The notes under the pieces were generated by a model. That model was not told the origin of the DNA, did not search any database, and saw only the letters and a list, made by a program, of their open reading frames with translations. DNA of 64,000 nucleotides from PWQG01 sp040882255 (GTDB lineage Bacteria; Pseudomonadota; Gammaproteobacteria; Pseudomonadales; Pseudohongiellaceae), in NCBI GenBank assembly GCA_040882255.1, contig JBBEBP010000023.1:124001-188000 (forward strand), read 5' to 3'. The position numbers and the translations under genes were made by a program. Below, in pieces: positions 26,056 to 34,688 of this stretch. Positions within the stretch are counted from its first letter, which is position 1. Each line of letters begins with the position of its first letter.

Positions 26056-26530
26056 CAAGCCAGGCCGCCGCCGGGCGACCGACCAGACAACAGCCAGCAG
26101 CGAGAACGAAGAGCAGCAGGCACCGGCTGCGGATGCGCCCGCGCCAGAGGCCGGCAAAACATCATCCGCCACTGCGCCGGCCGATAAAGGGGCCGGCCAC
26201 GCTGCGGAAAAGGACCCGGTGTTCAAACCGCTGGACAAGGACAGGAAGGGGGATGCGGAAACAGGCGGCCGGGACCTGGAGATGGTCATGGACATTCCGG
26301 TCAAGCTCAATGTCCAGCTGGGACGTACGCGGATGACCATCAAACAACTGCTGGAGCTCACGGAAGGGTCCGTGGTCGAACTGGATGGACTGGCCGGCGA
26401 CCCGATGGATATTTTCATCAACGATTATCTGGTGGCCCAGGGCGAAGTCGTGGTGGTGGATGACAAATATGGCATCCGCATCACGGAGATCATCAGTCCG
26501 TCCGAACGGATCCACAAGCTCAACCGATGA
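26042..26530 (+). CDS. fliN: Flagellar motor switch protein FliN
   Basis: 162 residues. The C-terminal SpoA domain (about 80-160) is diagnostic: LEMVMDIPVKLNVQLGRTRM, ELTEGSVVELDGLAGDPMDI, NDYLVAQGEVVVVDDKYGIR. The first 75 residues are a long low-complexity Ala/Glu/Pro/Lys extension, longer than in E. coli (137 residues in total there). FliN forms the base of the C ring and an export docking point for FliH. Overlaps fliM by 14 and fliO by four bases. Confidence 0.97.
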   Translation: MTKADKPGRRRATDQTTASSENEEQQAPAADAPAPEAGKTSSATAPADKGAGHAAEKDPVFKPLDKDRKGDAETGGRDLEMVMDIPVKLNVQLGRTRMTIKQLLELTEGSVVELDGLAGDPMDIFINDYLVAQGEVVVVDDKYGIRITEIISPSERIHKLNR

Positions 26531-26934
26531 ACGCGAGCGCAGCCGACAGCGGCACCACCCTGGCCACTCTGGCGATGCTGGGCAAAACGGCAGCGGTCCT
26601 GGCCGTCATTGTCGCGTTGATCCTGCTGGGCAGCTATCTGCTCAAGCGCCTGACTGCGGGCCGGCTGCCGGACAACCGGCGTCTGCGCGTAATCTCCAGC
26701 GTGGGGGTCGGGCAGCGCGAACGCGTGGTGATTGTGCAGATCCATGAAACATGGCTGGTACTCGGCGTCGGCGGTGGACAGGTCAACCGGCTGCATGAAA
26801 TGCCGGCTCCGGAGGACGCCCTGGATGGGGGGCCGGACAAGCCGGAAGCGCAGCCCGGCAGTTTTGCCCGTCATTTCGGAGAAGCGCTCAAGCGCAGCCA
26901 TAACAGCGGAATATCCAGGAACCACAACGATTGA
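26527..26934 (+). CDS. fliO: Flagellar export protein FliO
   Basis: 135 residues. One membrane segment at about 16-38 (GKTAAVLAVIVALILLGSYL), then the cytoplasmic FliO domain (RRLRVISSVGVGQRERVVIV, QIHETWLVLGVGGGQVNRLH). FliO supports assembly of the FliP ring. Its stop overlaps the fliP start by one base (TGATG). Confidence 0.92.
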   Translation: MNASAADSGTTLATLAMLGKTAAVLAVIVALILLGSYLLKRLTAGRLPDNRRLRVISSVGVGQRERVVIVQIHETWLVLGVGGGQVNRLHEMPAPEDALDGGPDKPEAQPGSFARHFGEALKRSHNSGISRNHND

Positions 26935-27713
26935 TGAATACACCATGTCACAGTCTTTGCCGCGTCCTTGCCCGGCTATGGCAGCCTCTACTGCTGGCGG
27001 TCCTCGGTCTGTTGGCGATCCCGGCGGGCCAGGCCCAGGAACTCCCCGGCATCATCAGCCAGCCGACGGCGGATGGCGGACAGCAATGGTCGCTGCAATT
27101 ACAGACCCTGCTGTTCCTGAGCAGCCTGGCGTTTCTGCCGGCACTGCTGCTGATGACCACCAGCTTCCTGCGCATCGTCATCGTACTGAGTCTGCTGCGC
27201 ACGGCGCTGGGCACGCAGTCTGCTCCGCCCAACCAGATTGTACTGGGCATTGCCCTGTTCCTGACCTTTTTCATCATGTCGCCCGTGTTCAATGAGATTT
27301 ACGAGACCGCCTGGCAACCCCTGACCGAAGACGAAATCAGCCTGGAGGAATTTGTCACCATCGGCAGTCAGCCCTTGCGCGAGTTCATGCTCGCACAGAC
27401 CCGTGAGAGCGACCTGATGATGTTTGCGGACATGATTGATGCCGAGCCGATGCAGGGGCCCGAGGATGCCTCGCTAAGGCTGCTTGTGCCGGCCTACGTC
27501 ACCAGCGAATTGAAAACAGCGTTCCAGATCGGATTCACCATCTTCATCCCTTTTCTGATTCTTGACCTGGTCGTGGCCAGCGTATTGATGTCCCTGGGCA
27601 TGATGATGGTACCGCCAGCCACTATTTCCCTGCCGTTCAAGCTGATGCTCTTCGTGCTGGTGGACGGCTGGCAGCTGCTGATCGGTTCACTGGCCCAGAG
27701 TTTCTATGCATAG
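26934..27713 (+). CDS. fliP: Flagellar export gate protein FliP
   Basis: 259 residues. A signal-type first hydrophobic segment (about 13-34) is followed by the FliP signatures FLSSLAFLPALLLMTTSFLR, FFIMSPVFNEIYETAWQPL, and the C-terminal pair FTIFIPFLILDLVVASVLMS and MMMVPPATISLPFKLMLFVL. FliP with FliQ and FliR forms the helical core of the export gate. ATG 26934 chosen (TGATG with fliO); the in-frame TTG at 26931 is less likely. Confidence 0.97.
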   Translation: MNTPCHSLCRVLARLWQPLLLAVLGLLAIPAGQAQELPGIISQPTADGGQQWSLQLQTLLFLSSLAFLPALLLMTTSFLRIVIVLSLLRTALGTQSAPPNQIVLGIALFLTFFIMSPVFNEIYETAWQPLTEDEISLEEFVTIGSQPLREFMLAQTRESDLMMFADMIDAEPMQGPEDASLRLLVPAYVTSELKTAFQIGFTIFIPFLILDLVVASVLMSLGMMMVPPATISLPFKLMLFVLVDGWQLLIGSLAQSFYA

Positions 27714-27743
27714 CCCCGGGCATCCCCGGAGGAGGTAAGACAG

Positions 27744-28019
27744 ATGAGTCCGGAAATGGTGATGAACCTGGCGTACCAGGGCATGCGGGTGGCCCTGATG
27801 CTCGCTGGCCCCCTGTTGTTGGCGGCGCTGCTGATCGGCCTGTTGGTCAGTCTGTTTCAGGCGGCCACACAGATCAATGAAATGACCCTGTCATTCATCC
27901 CCAAAATTCTCGGTGTCTGTGCCGTGCTCGCCCTCGCCGGCCCCTTTCTCATGGGCCTGATGATCGATTTCACGACCGAGCTCTACCAGAACATTCCGGT
28001 CATGCTCAACCAGGGGTGA
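27744..28019 (+). CDS. fliQ: Flagellar export gate protein FliQ
   Basis: 91 residues with two membrane helices (about 14-37 and 52-75): MLAGPLLLAALLIGLLVSLF, ATQINEMTLSFIPKILG, ALAGPFLMGLMIDFT. Size and motifs are those of FliQ. A GGAGG stands just upstream (about 27729). Seven bases separate it from fliR. Confidence 0.97.
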   Translation: MSPEMVMNLAYQGMRVALMLAGPLLLAALLIGLLVSLFQAATQINEMTLSFIPKILGVCAVLALAGPFLMGLMIDFTTELYQNIPVMLNQG

Positions 28020-28026
28020 GTCGCAA

Positions 28027-28806
28027 ATGATCGAGGTCAGCTTCGGCCAGCTGCATGAATGGCTCACTCAGTTTCTCTGGCCCTTTGCACGCCTTTCCGC
28101 CTTCATGATGGTCTCGCCCCTGCTCGGTCACTCCAGTATTCCGACCCGGGCCAAGATCGGCATCGCGGTAATCCTGACCATAGTGGCCGGTGCCACGATG
28201 CCACCAATGCCGGAGGTGCCGATCATGTCCTGGGCGGGCGTGGGCGTGATCATCGAACAGATGCTGATCGGTGCCGCGCTGGGGCTGGTCATGCACATTA
28301 TTTTTGCTGCAGTCCTGGTCGCCGGCGATTTCATCGGTCTGCAGATGGGGCTGGGGTTTGCGGCTTTTTTCTCGCCCGATACCGGGGCGAACAGCATGGT
28401 GCTGTCCCGCATACTGTACATGGTTTCGCTACTGATGTTTCTGGCGTTCGACGCTCACCTGTTCATGATCCGGATACTGGTCGAGTCCTTTACCACGCTT
28501 CCCGTGGGGCTGCTGGGTGTGAACACGAATGCACTGGACATGCTGGTACGCTTCAGCGGTACCATCTTCATCTCGGGCATGCTGCTCTCCCTGCCCCTGG
28601 TGATAGCGCTGCTGATCATCAACCTGGCGCTGGGTATTCTCAACCGCGCCGCGCCACAGTTCACGATCTTTTCAGTGGGGTTTCCGATGTCGCTGATTGC
28701 GGGGATGTTCCTGATGGTGATATTGATGAGCGACCTGGCCGGTTTCCTGGAGGGCCTGTTCGCCCAGGGGCTGCAGTTCATGCAGCAACTGGCGGAGGCC
28801 CTGTGA
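28027..28806 (+). CDS. fliR: Flagellar export gate protein FliR
   Basis: 259 residues, six hydrophobic segments. Family segments: LWPFARLSAFMMVSPLLGHS, DFIGLQMGLGFAAFFSPDTG, NSMVLSRILYMVSLLMFLAF, INLALGILNRAAPQFTIFSV. Single copy at the core of the FliPQR gate. Last gene of the operon, ending 24 bases before the convergent flgL; I see no strong terminator in between. Confidence 0.97.
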   Translation: MIEVSFGQLHEWLTQFLWPFARLSAFMMVSPLLGHSSIPTRAKIGIAVILTIVAGATMPPMPEVPIMSWAGVGVIIEQMLIGAALGLVMHIIFAAVLVAGDFIGLQMGLGFAAFFSPDTGANSMVLSRILYMVSLLMFLAFDAHLFMIRILVESFTTLPVGLLGVNTNALDMLVRFSGTIFISGMLLSLPLVIALLIINLALGILNRAAPQFTIFSVGFPMSLIAGMFLMVILMSDLAGFLEGLFAQGLQFMQQLAEAL

Positions 28807-28830
28807 CCCCCGGTAGCCTTTTGAAAAGCA

Positions 28831-30027
28831 CTAGATATGCCTGAACAGGGAAAGCCGGCTGATGTCCGCGAAACTCTTCTGCGCGGCTTCCAGCCCGATC
28901 TGGCGCCGGCTGTAGTCGGAGATGGCCTCGACATAATCGAGATCGACCAGATCCGACAGTGCCTGGTCGTAATTGAGCAGGCGCTGCTCGGCCACCGAAT
29001 CCACGGTATCCAGCTCGTTGAGCCTTGCCCCGACCGACGCTCTCGTGGTCAGTACATTATCCAGACTGTTGTCCAGCTCCCGCATGGCCGTGCTCAGCGT
29101 ATTATGAAGCCGGGCCCTGTCGGCATCGGTCTGATTCGGTGTATCGAGCACATCAATCGCTTTATTCAGCGTGGCGAAGAGGTCGGTATTCATCTGCTGC
29201 GCCGGCGCCACCGCAATGCTGTCACCATCCTCGGGGCTGCCCTCCACCGTCAATGACAGGCCGCCGAATTCGATCGGATCACCCGCCTGATAGGCTTGAA
29301 GCGCACCGCCGTTGACAGAATATTCGGTAGTCCCCGCCGTCACGCTGAAATCGATGGTGAAGGCCGAGCCATGATCGGGATCCGAGGGGTCCAGCGTCCC
29401 GGGACCAGTAAAGCGGGCGCTGCCCGTGTTGCCATCCCCGGCTTCGGCCACATAGCCGGTACCACCCGGCACACTCTGAAACACCGTTTCCCCGTTATCG
29501 GCCACCGGCATCTGGCGCGAGGCATCAATGCGCAGCTCCAGCGCATTGGCATCGCCGGTATACTGGATGGCGCCGGTGGCGTCCTTGAGGAAAGGCGCGC
29601 TGCCGTTCTCATAGCCGCCGAACAGATAGCGGCCATTGCCATCGGTAGCATTTGCCTGGCCCAGCAGAGTCTCGCGGATTCCCTTGAGCTCACTGGCCAC
29701 TGAGCTGCGGTCGGCATCGCTCAGGGTATCACTGGCGCCCTGGATCAGAAGGGTCTTGGCGCTGCTGATGCCGTCGGCCACACTGGCCAGGACGCTCTCT
29801 TCCTGTGACAGGGAATTACGCGCACTGACCCGGGCATCCATGTACTGCTCAGTAACCGCCCTGGAGCGCGATACGCCCACCGCCTGCGCCGCCGCCTGCG
29901 GGTCATCGGAAGGCCGGACCACGCGGCGCCCGGAAGCGATCTGCTGTCCCGTTTCCATGAAATTATTCTGCTGCCGGTGCATGGACGACACGCCTTGCTC
30001 GAAAATGGTCACTGTACTGATGCGCAT
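28831..30027 (-). CDS. flgL: Flagellar hook-filament junction protein FlgL (HAP3)
   Basis: 398 residues. N-terminal flagellin-like helix RISTVTIFEQGVSSMHRQQN then QQIASGRRVVRPSDDPQAAA; C-terminal helix LNELDTVDSVAEQRLLNYDQ, SDLVDLDYVEAISDYSRRQI, ALEAAQKSF-like end ending SRLSLFRHI. It links the hook-FlgK junction to the filament. It follows flgK by 18 bases and is probably transcribed both from the flg operon and from a sigma28 site inside flgJ. Confidence 0.97.
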   Translation of the reverse strand: MRISTVTIFEQGVSSMHRQQNNFMETGQQIASGRRVVRPSDDPQAAAQAVGVSRSRAVTEQYMDARVSARNSLSQEESVLASVADGISSAKTLLIQGASDTLSDADRSSVASELKGIRETLLGQANATDGNGRYLFGGYENGSAPFLKDATGAIQYTGDANALELRIDASRQMPVADNGETVFQSVPGGTGYVAEAGDGNTGSARFTGPGTLDPSDPDHGSAFTIDFSVTAGTTEYSVNGGALQAYQAGDPIEFGGLSLTVEGSPEDGDSIAVAPAQQMNTDLFATLNKAIDVLDTPNQTDADRARLHNTLSTAMRELDNSLDNVLTTRASVGARLNELDTVDSVAEQRLLNYDQALSDLVDLDYVEAISDYSRRQIGLEAAQKSFADISRLSLFRHI

Positions 30028-30045
30028 TATTGTTCTCCGGCTATG

Positions 30046-31665
30046 TCAGGCACGCAGGTTCAACAAGGTATCAAGGACGGTCGCGCCCACCTCGATGACC
30101 TTGGCATTGGCCTGGTAATACTGTTGATAACGGATCAGGTTGGCGGCTTCTTCGTCCAGGTTCACGCCGGACTCGGATTGCTGAACCGAACGGATGTACC
30201 CGGTGAGACTCTCCTGCGCTGATCGATTTGCCTGGATGATATTGCTCTGGTTGCCCACCTCCCCCACCAGGGAGGCATAGGCCTGGCTCAGACTGGCCTC
30301 CCCTCCGACCAGCGAGACACTCTGCAACTGCTCGAGTGCCAGGGCATTGCGATTGTCACCGCTGCTGGTGCTCTGCGCGGCAGCGATCCGGGCAGTCTCC
30401 TGGATGAGCGTATCAATTTCACCGGCGGCGCGGCGCGTGGGCTGCAGCTGGTAGCGATGCCCGTCGACAAGTAGCGTCGGATCATCAATGCTCAGCGTCA
30501 GCCCGTCGAACTGTAATTGATTACCGGCGTCGAGCACCGCAGTGAAACTCTCGCTGCCGTCGCGGCGGCTGACCTCGAACTCTCCCGCCGCAGCGTCGCT
30601 GACCCGCAGATTATAGTCTTCACCCGACAGACCGCGATGGTCCTCGATCGCCCCGCTCATTTCCGCGCCGCCCGCATTACCCGCGTGACTGAACACCTGC
30701 GGTTGAGACACGCTGAAGAACCGTTCGCCGGGGTCACCAAGTAGGTCGGTACCTGCCTCGTGTTGTTCATTGAAGCCTGCGGCAAGCGAGACTGCCATCT
30801 GTCCCAGGCGGTTCTGCACCCCGTCGAGCGTCTCCGAGCGGAAACGTATCAGGCCGCCGAGCCGGCCATCCTCGAACTCCCCTTCATCCAGCTGCATCCG
30901 GTTGCCGGCCGAATCCACATAAGCCACCACAGTGCGTGAGGGGTCATCCGGCGATTGCATACCGGCCAGACCATAGGCCTGTGTTCCCGCCACCAGCGGT
31001 TGACCGTTGGCTACCGTAAGATTGTAATTCGAGCCCTGTACATGCAGGTCGACATCAAGACGCTGGTTAATTTCCGCAACCAGGTGGTCCCGTTGATTGA
31101 GCAGCGCGTTGGGCGCCTCCCCGCTTCTGGACCGGGCGACGCTAATCTGGTGGTTGAGTTCGGCGATCTCCTTGGCGGTATTGCTGATCTGGGTCATTTC
31201 GCTGTCAATCTCGCCATTGATCCGCTCCTGCATGTCATCCAGGTAACTGTCCAGGGAGCGAAACTGGGCCGTCAGGGACTCTGCGGTGCCGATCACGCCC
31301 TGGCGCGCCGCTGGATCCGAGGGGGCCGCAGTCAGGTCCTGCAGAGCCGAGAAGAAATTCTCCATCACGGCTGCCACCCCGGAGCCGGTATCCGCCAGCA
31401 GGTTGTCTATCTGGCTCACCTGTATCTGGTAGCTGTCCAGGGAGGCCAGTCGGCCGGCGGCACTGTTGTGCTGGGAGGCGATATACTGGTCGAACTGGCG
31501 CTCGATATCACTGACTTCGGTACCGCCCCCGGCCTTTCTTTCGGCCAGCATCGCGAGTTCCCGGTTGTAGCCGGGCGTATTGACGTTAGCAATATTATTG
31601 CTGGTGGTATTGAGTGCCATCCGGGCGGTATTCAGGCCACTCACGCCTATGGAGAATATGCTCAT
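30046..31665 (-). CDS. flgK: Flagellar hook-associated protein FlgK (HAP1)
   Basis: 539 residues. N-terminus IFSIGVSGLNTARMALNTTS, NNIANVNTPGYNRELAML, and C-terminus GVNLDEEAANLIRYQQYYQA, NAKVIEVGATVLDTLLNLRA are the typical rod/hook/HAP ends. It is exported with chaperone FlgN and forms the first hook-filament junction ring. It begins three bases after flgJ; the preferred promoter is the sigma28 element at 31703-31729 in addition to read-through. Confidence 0.97.
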   Translation of the reverse strand: MSIFSIGVSGLNTARMALNTTSNNIANVNTPGYNRELAMLAERKAGGGTEVSDIERQFDQYIASQHNSAAGRLASLDSYQIQVSQIDNLLADTGSGVAAVMENFFSALQDLTAAPSDPAARQGVIGTAESLTAQFRSLDSYLDDMQERINGEIDSEMTQISNTAKEIAELNHQISVARSRSGEAPNALLNQRDHLVAEINQRLDVDLHVQGSNYNLTVANGQPLVAGTQAYGLAGMQSPDDPSRTVVAYVDSAGNRMQLDEGEFEDGRLGGLIRFRSETLDGVQNRLGQMAVSLAAGFNEQHEAGTDLLGDPGERFFSVSQPQVFSHAGNAGGAEMSGAIEDHRGLSGEDYNLRVSDAAAGEFEVSRRDGSESFTAVLDAGNQLQFDGLTLSIDDPTLLVDGHRYQLQPTRRAAGEIDTLIQETARIAAAQSTSSGDNRNALALEQLQSVSLVGGEASLSQAYASLVGEVGNQSNIIQANRSAQESLTGYIRSVQQSESGVNLDEEAANLIRYQQYYQANAKVIEVGATVLDTLLNLRA

Positions 31666-31668
31666 CGA

Positions 31669-32028
31669 TTATTCCTGCCGGCTCATCCGATCATTACCTG
31701 TATTATCGACGGTTCCCGCGAAATCTTGACTCTCGCGAAGCTGGGCGACCAGTTGCTCCGCCAGGCCGATACCCCGGCCGGCCAGGTGCTGGGCCCATTG
31801 CTGATCCATGAGGTCCTCATAAAAACTGGTCTGCTGGCTGTCCATCAGCCCGGAACGGGGGGTGGCCTCCCGCATGCTCTTCAGCATCATCTGCAGTAGC
31901 TGCGCCTCGAACTGCTCAGCGGCCTGTTGCAGCCCTTCCCCGCTCTGGCGCCGTGCCTCGTTCCGCATACGCTGGAAGCCCTGTAGATCAAGCGCGAACT
32001 GAGCGCCAGGTCCGGATGGTTCCATCAC
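31669..32028 (-). CDS. flgJ: Rod-binding protein FlgJ, N-terminal domain only
   Basis: 119 residues. The rod cap domain is clear: QRMRNEARRQSGEGLQQAAE, QFEAQLLQMMLKSMREATPR, SFYEDLMDQQWAQHLAGR, GIGLAEQLVAQLRES. The C-terminal glucosaminidase domain of E. coli-type FlgJ (about 313 residues) is absent; the frame ends normally and flgK follows after three bases, so this is a single-domain form, not a recent truncation. A separate peptidoglycan hydrolase must open the wall for the rod. Overlaps flgI by four bases. Confidence 0.92.
   Translation of the reverse strand: MMEPSGPGAQFALDLQGFQRMRNEARRQSGEGLQQAAEQFEAQLLQMMLKSMREATPRSGLMDSQQTSFYEDLMDQQWAQHLAGRGIGLAEQLVAQLRESQDFAGTVDNTGNDRMSRQE
31703..31729 (-). 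promoter_or_regulatory. Sigma28 promoter inside flgJ for flgKL
   Basis: Minus strand: TCAAGATT, 11 bases, GTCGATAA. Six of eight match in the -35 and seven of eight in the -10, with exact spacing, about 40 bases before flgK. It would give the junction proteins a late-class boost, as known for flgKL in enterics. Confidence 0.7.
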
Positions 32029-33158
32029 AGTATCTCCAGTTCGGCGCGCAACGCACCCACGGCCTTGAGCGCCTCCAGAATGGACATCAGGTCCTGGGGT
32101 GTAGCTCCCAGCGCATTGAGGGCGTCAACGACTTGCGAGAGCTCGGCGCCCTGCACTGTCCGCAGGCTCCCTGCCTGTTGATCGATGTCGATATCGGCAT
32201 CCGGCACGACGACGGTCTCGCCCGCGCCGAACGGAGACGGTTGACTTGCCTGGAAATCGGTGTCGATGGCAATGGACAGATTGCCATGCGCCACCGCAGC
32301 CGGCCTGAGCGTGACACGGCCATTGAGTACCACCGACCCGGTCCGTGAATTGATCACCACCCGGGCCGGGTCCTCGGCAGGCGTCACTTCAACGTTCTGC
32401 ACCCGGGCCATGAAACGGACCAGGGCATTCTCTCCGTCCGGCGCCTGCAGGCGGATGACCCGTCCATCGCGGGCCGAGGCGACGGCAGATCCAAATTCCC
32501 GGTTGATCGCGTCCACCGCCTGCGACACGGTATTGAAGCTGGCCTGCCTGAACTGCATTTCCAGTTCCCGGCTATCACTGGCCAGCTGCAGCGGCACTCC
32601 CCGTTCCACCAGGGCGCCGCCGCTGATGCGTCCGGCGGCGAGCTGATTGATACGGGTGCTGGACCCGGCCGCTTCCGCCCCCGCTCCCCCGACCAGCACA
32701 TTGCCCTGGGCAAGCGCATAGGTCTGGCCATCCGTTCCTTTCAGGGGCGTCATCAACAGCGTTCCGCCGCGCAGACTGTCGGCATTGCCTGCCGAGGCAA
32801 CCACCACATCCAGCTCCTGTCCCGGTCGCGAGAACGGCGGCAGGGTGGCTGTCACCATGACTGCCGCGACATTGCCCAACTGCATGTTGGTACCCGGCGG
32901 AACGGCCACCCCGAGCTGGGACAGCATATTGGTAAGCGCCTGGCCGGTGAATGGCGACTGCATGGTCATATCGCCGCTTCCGTCAAGACCCACCACCAGG
33001 CCATAACCGACCAGCATGTTGTCCCGCACACCGACGAAATCGGCCAGCTCATCCAGTCGTTCAGACCGTGCCGACCCGGCTCCCAGCGCCATGCCCGCCA
33101 GCAGACAGACCATGATCAGGCGCCGGACGAAGCCTGGCTCATCGAAATAACGGGACAT
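32025..33158 (-). CDS. flgI: Flagellar P-ring protein FlgI
   Basis: 377 residues. Signal peptide at about 1-30 (RRLIMVCLLAGMALGAGSAR), then the P-ring core: ERLDELADFVGVRDNMLVGY, GLVVGLDGSGDMTMQSPFTG, NMLSQLGVAVPPGTNMQLGN, VVINSRTGSVVLNGRV, and the C-terminal VDALNALGATPQDLMSILEA. It forms the ring in the peptidoglycan layer with help from FlgA. ATG 33158 is preferred (GGAGAAAG six bases upstream); the GTG at 33176 lies upstream of that site. Confidence 0.97.
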   Translation of the reverse strand: MSRYFDEPGFVRRLIMVCLLAGMALGAGSARSERLDELADFVGVRDNMLVGYGLVVGLDGSGDMTMQSPFTGQALTNMLSQLGVAVPPGTNMQLGNVAAVMVTATLPPFSRPGQELDVVVASAGNADSLRGGTLLMTPLKGTDGQTYALAQGNVLVGGAGAEAAGSSTRINQLAAGRISGGALVERGVPLQLASDSRELEMQFRQASFNTVSQAVDAINREFGSAVASARDGRVIRLQAPDGENALVRFMARVQNVEVTPAEDPARVVINSRTGSVVLNGRVTLRPAAVAHGNLSIAIDTDFQASQPSPFGAGETVVVPDADIDIDQQAGSLRTVQGAELSQVVDALNALGATPQDLMSILEALKAVGALRAELEIL

Positions 33159-33191
33159 GTATCTTTCTCCAATCACGGCGGCACCCTTGAC

Positions 33192-33860
33192 TCAGAATGG
33201 TGAAAACCCCAGAAACAGACGCTGCATCCAGCCCATTTCCTGGGCCTGATTGACATAACCGTCCCCCAGGTACTCGATACGGGCGGAGGCCACCTCGGTG
33301 GAACTGACCGAATTTCCGGCGCTGATGGAACGCGGGTTGACCACCCCGGAAAGCCGGATGTACTCGGTACCCTGGTTGATGGCGATCTGTTTCTCGCCCT
33401 CGACGACAAGATTTCCATTGCTGCGTACCTGCTGCACTGTCACGGTAATGGTGCCGGTAAAACTGTTGTTCGCTGCGGAGGCGCCCGCGCCGGAAAAGTC
33501 GTTGGCCCCGGATACTTCAAAGCCGTACTCTTCCAGCATCTCGAGTACCGCCGGCAGATTTTCCAGGTTCAACTCGGCATTTCCGCTGCGGCTTGCGCTC
33601 GATTGCGAGCTCTTGCTGGCATTGACCTGTTCCTCCAGCACGATGGTCAGTACATCTCCCACCTGGCGCGGCCGCCGGTCCTCGAACAGACGCATGGAAC
33701 CACGCTGCGCCTGATAGATGGATCCGTTGGGCTCGACCGCCGGATAGTCGGGAATGGCGGTAAGTTGCGGCCTGGTTACCTGCGGAGCCGGTGTGCTGGC
33801 GCAGCCCGCCAACAGCAGGATAGCCAGTACGGCAATAGCATATTTCCCATTATGCGGCAT
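33192..33860 (-). CDS. flgH: Flagellar L-ring lipoprotein FlgH
   Basis: 222 residues. Lipoprotein signal with lipobox LLAGC (Cys19), then PDYPAVEPNGSIYQAQRGSM, RLFEDRRPRQVGDVLTIVLE, GNLVVEGEKQIAINQGTEYI, RLSGVVNPRSISAGNSVSST, IEYLGDGYVNQAQEMGWMQR. It forms the outer-membrane L ring. A strong GGGAGGG precedes the ATG. Confidence 0.98.
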   Translation of the reverse strand: MPHNGKYAIAVLAILLLAGCASTPAPQVTRPQLTAIPDYPAVEPNGSIYQAQRGSMRLFEDRRPRQVGDVLTIVLEEQVNASKSSQSSASRSGNAELNLENLPAVLEMLEEYGFEVSGANDFSGAGASAANNSFTGTITVTVQQVRSNGNLVVEGEKQIAINQGTEYIRLSGVVNPRSISAGNSVSSTEVASARIEYLGDGYVNQAQEMGWMQRLFLGFSPF

Positions 33861-33880
33861 TTGACCCTCCCGCCCAGTGA

Positions 33881-34663
33881 CTAGAGCTGTGCCAGGCGTG
33901 CCAGCATTTCATCGCTGGTCTGCACCGCCTTGCTGTTGATTTCATAAGCGCGCTGGGTCTGGATCATGTTTACCATCTCTTCCACCACATTGACGTTGGA
34001 AGTCTCCACATAACCCTGATACAGGCCTCCCATTCCATTCTGCGCGGGAATGCCTTCATTGCGCGGTCCCGAGGCCGTGGTTTCCACATAGAGGTTCTCC
34101 CCGATACTTTGCAGTCCGGCCGGATTGACGAAGGAACTGAGTGTCATCTGCCCCACTTCCCGGGACTCACTGCTGCCGGGCTCGGTCACCGAAACGATGC
34201 CGTCCTCGCTGATATCCACCGAGAGGGCATTCCCCGGTATCACGATAGCGGGTTCGATCGGGTGTCCGCCGGCCGTCACCAGCTGCCCGTACTGATCCAC
34301 CTGGAAACTGCCGTCACGGGTGTAGGCATAGTTGCCGTCCGGACGCATGACCTGGAAAAAGCCTTTGCCGTTGATGGCCAGGTCACGGGAATTTTCCGTC
34401 TGCTCCAGCCCACCCTGGGAATGCAGTCGTTCAGTCGCCACCGGGCGGACCCCGACGCCCACCTGCAGGCCGGAAGGCAGATTGCTCTGCTCCGAGGCAT
34501 TGGCTCCCGGCTGGCGCAGATTCTGGTACAGAAGGTCCTGAAAAACCGCCCTTGAACCCTTGAAACCATTGGTGCCGACGTTGGCCAGATTGTTGGACAC
34601 CACGTCCATCTGCATCTGCTGCGCTTCCAGCCCGGTCTTGGCCGTCCAGAGAGATCTGATCAT
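33881..34663 (-). CDS. flgG: Flagellar distal rod protein FlgG
   Basis: 260 residues, the invariant FlgG size. MIRSLWTAKTGLEAQQMQMD, VVSNNLANVGTNGFKGSRAV at the N-terminus; GYVETSNVNVVEEMVNMIQT, QRAYEINSKAVQTSDEMLAR at the C-terminus. It builds the distal rod. GGAG precedes the ATG. It follows flgF in the flgB-L row. Confidence 0.98.
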   Translation of the reverse strand: MIRSLWTAKTGLEAQQMQMDVVSNNLANVGTNGFKGSRAVFQDLLYQNLRQPGANASEQSNLPSGLQVGVGVRPVATERLHSQGGLEQTENSRDLAINGKGFFQVMRPDGNYAYTRDGSFQVDQYGQLVTAGGHPIEPAIVIPGNALSVDISEDGIVSVTEPGSSESREVGQMTLSSFVNPAGLQSIGENLYVETTASGPRNEGIPAQNGMGGLYQGYVETSNVNVVEEMVNMIQTQRAYEINSKAVQTSDEMLARLAQL

Positions 34664-34688
34664 GCTGTGCTCCTTCTCATTGTAGGCA

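Noticed and set aside
27714..27743. Missing or interrupted gene between fliP and fliQ
   Set aside because: 30-base spacer with a strong GGAGG is an ordinary gap.
28807..28830. Terminator between convergent fliR and flgL
   Set aside because: Only 24 bases and no stem followed by T-run was found.
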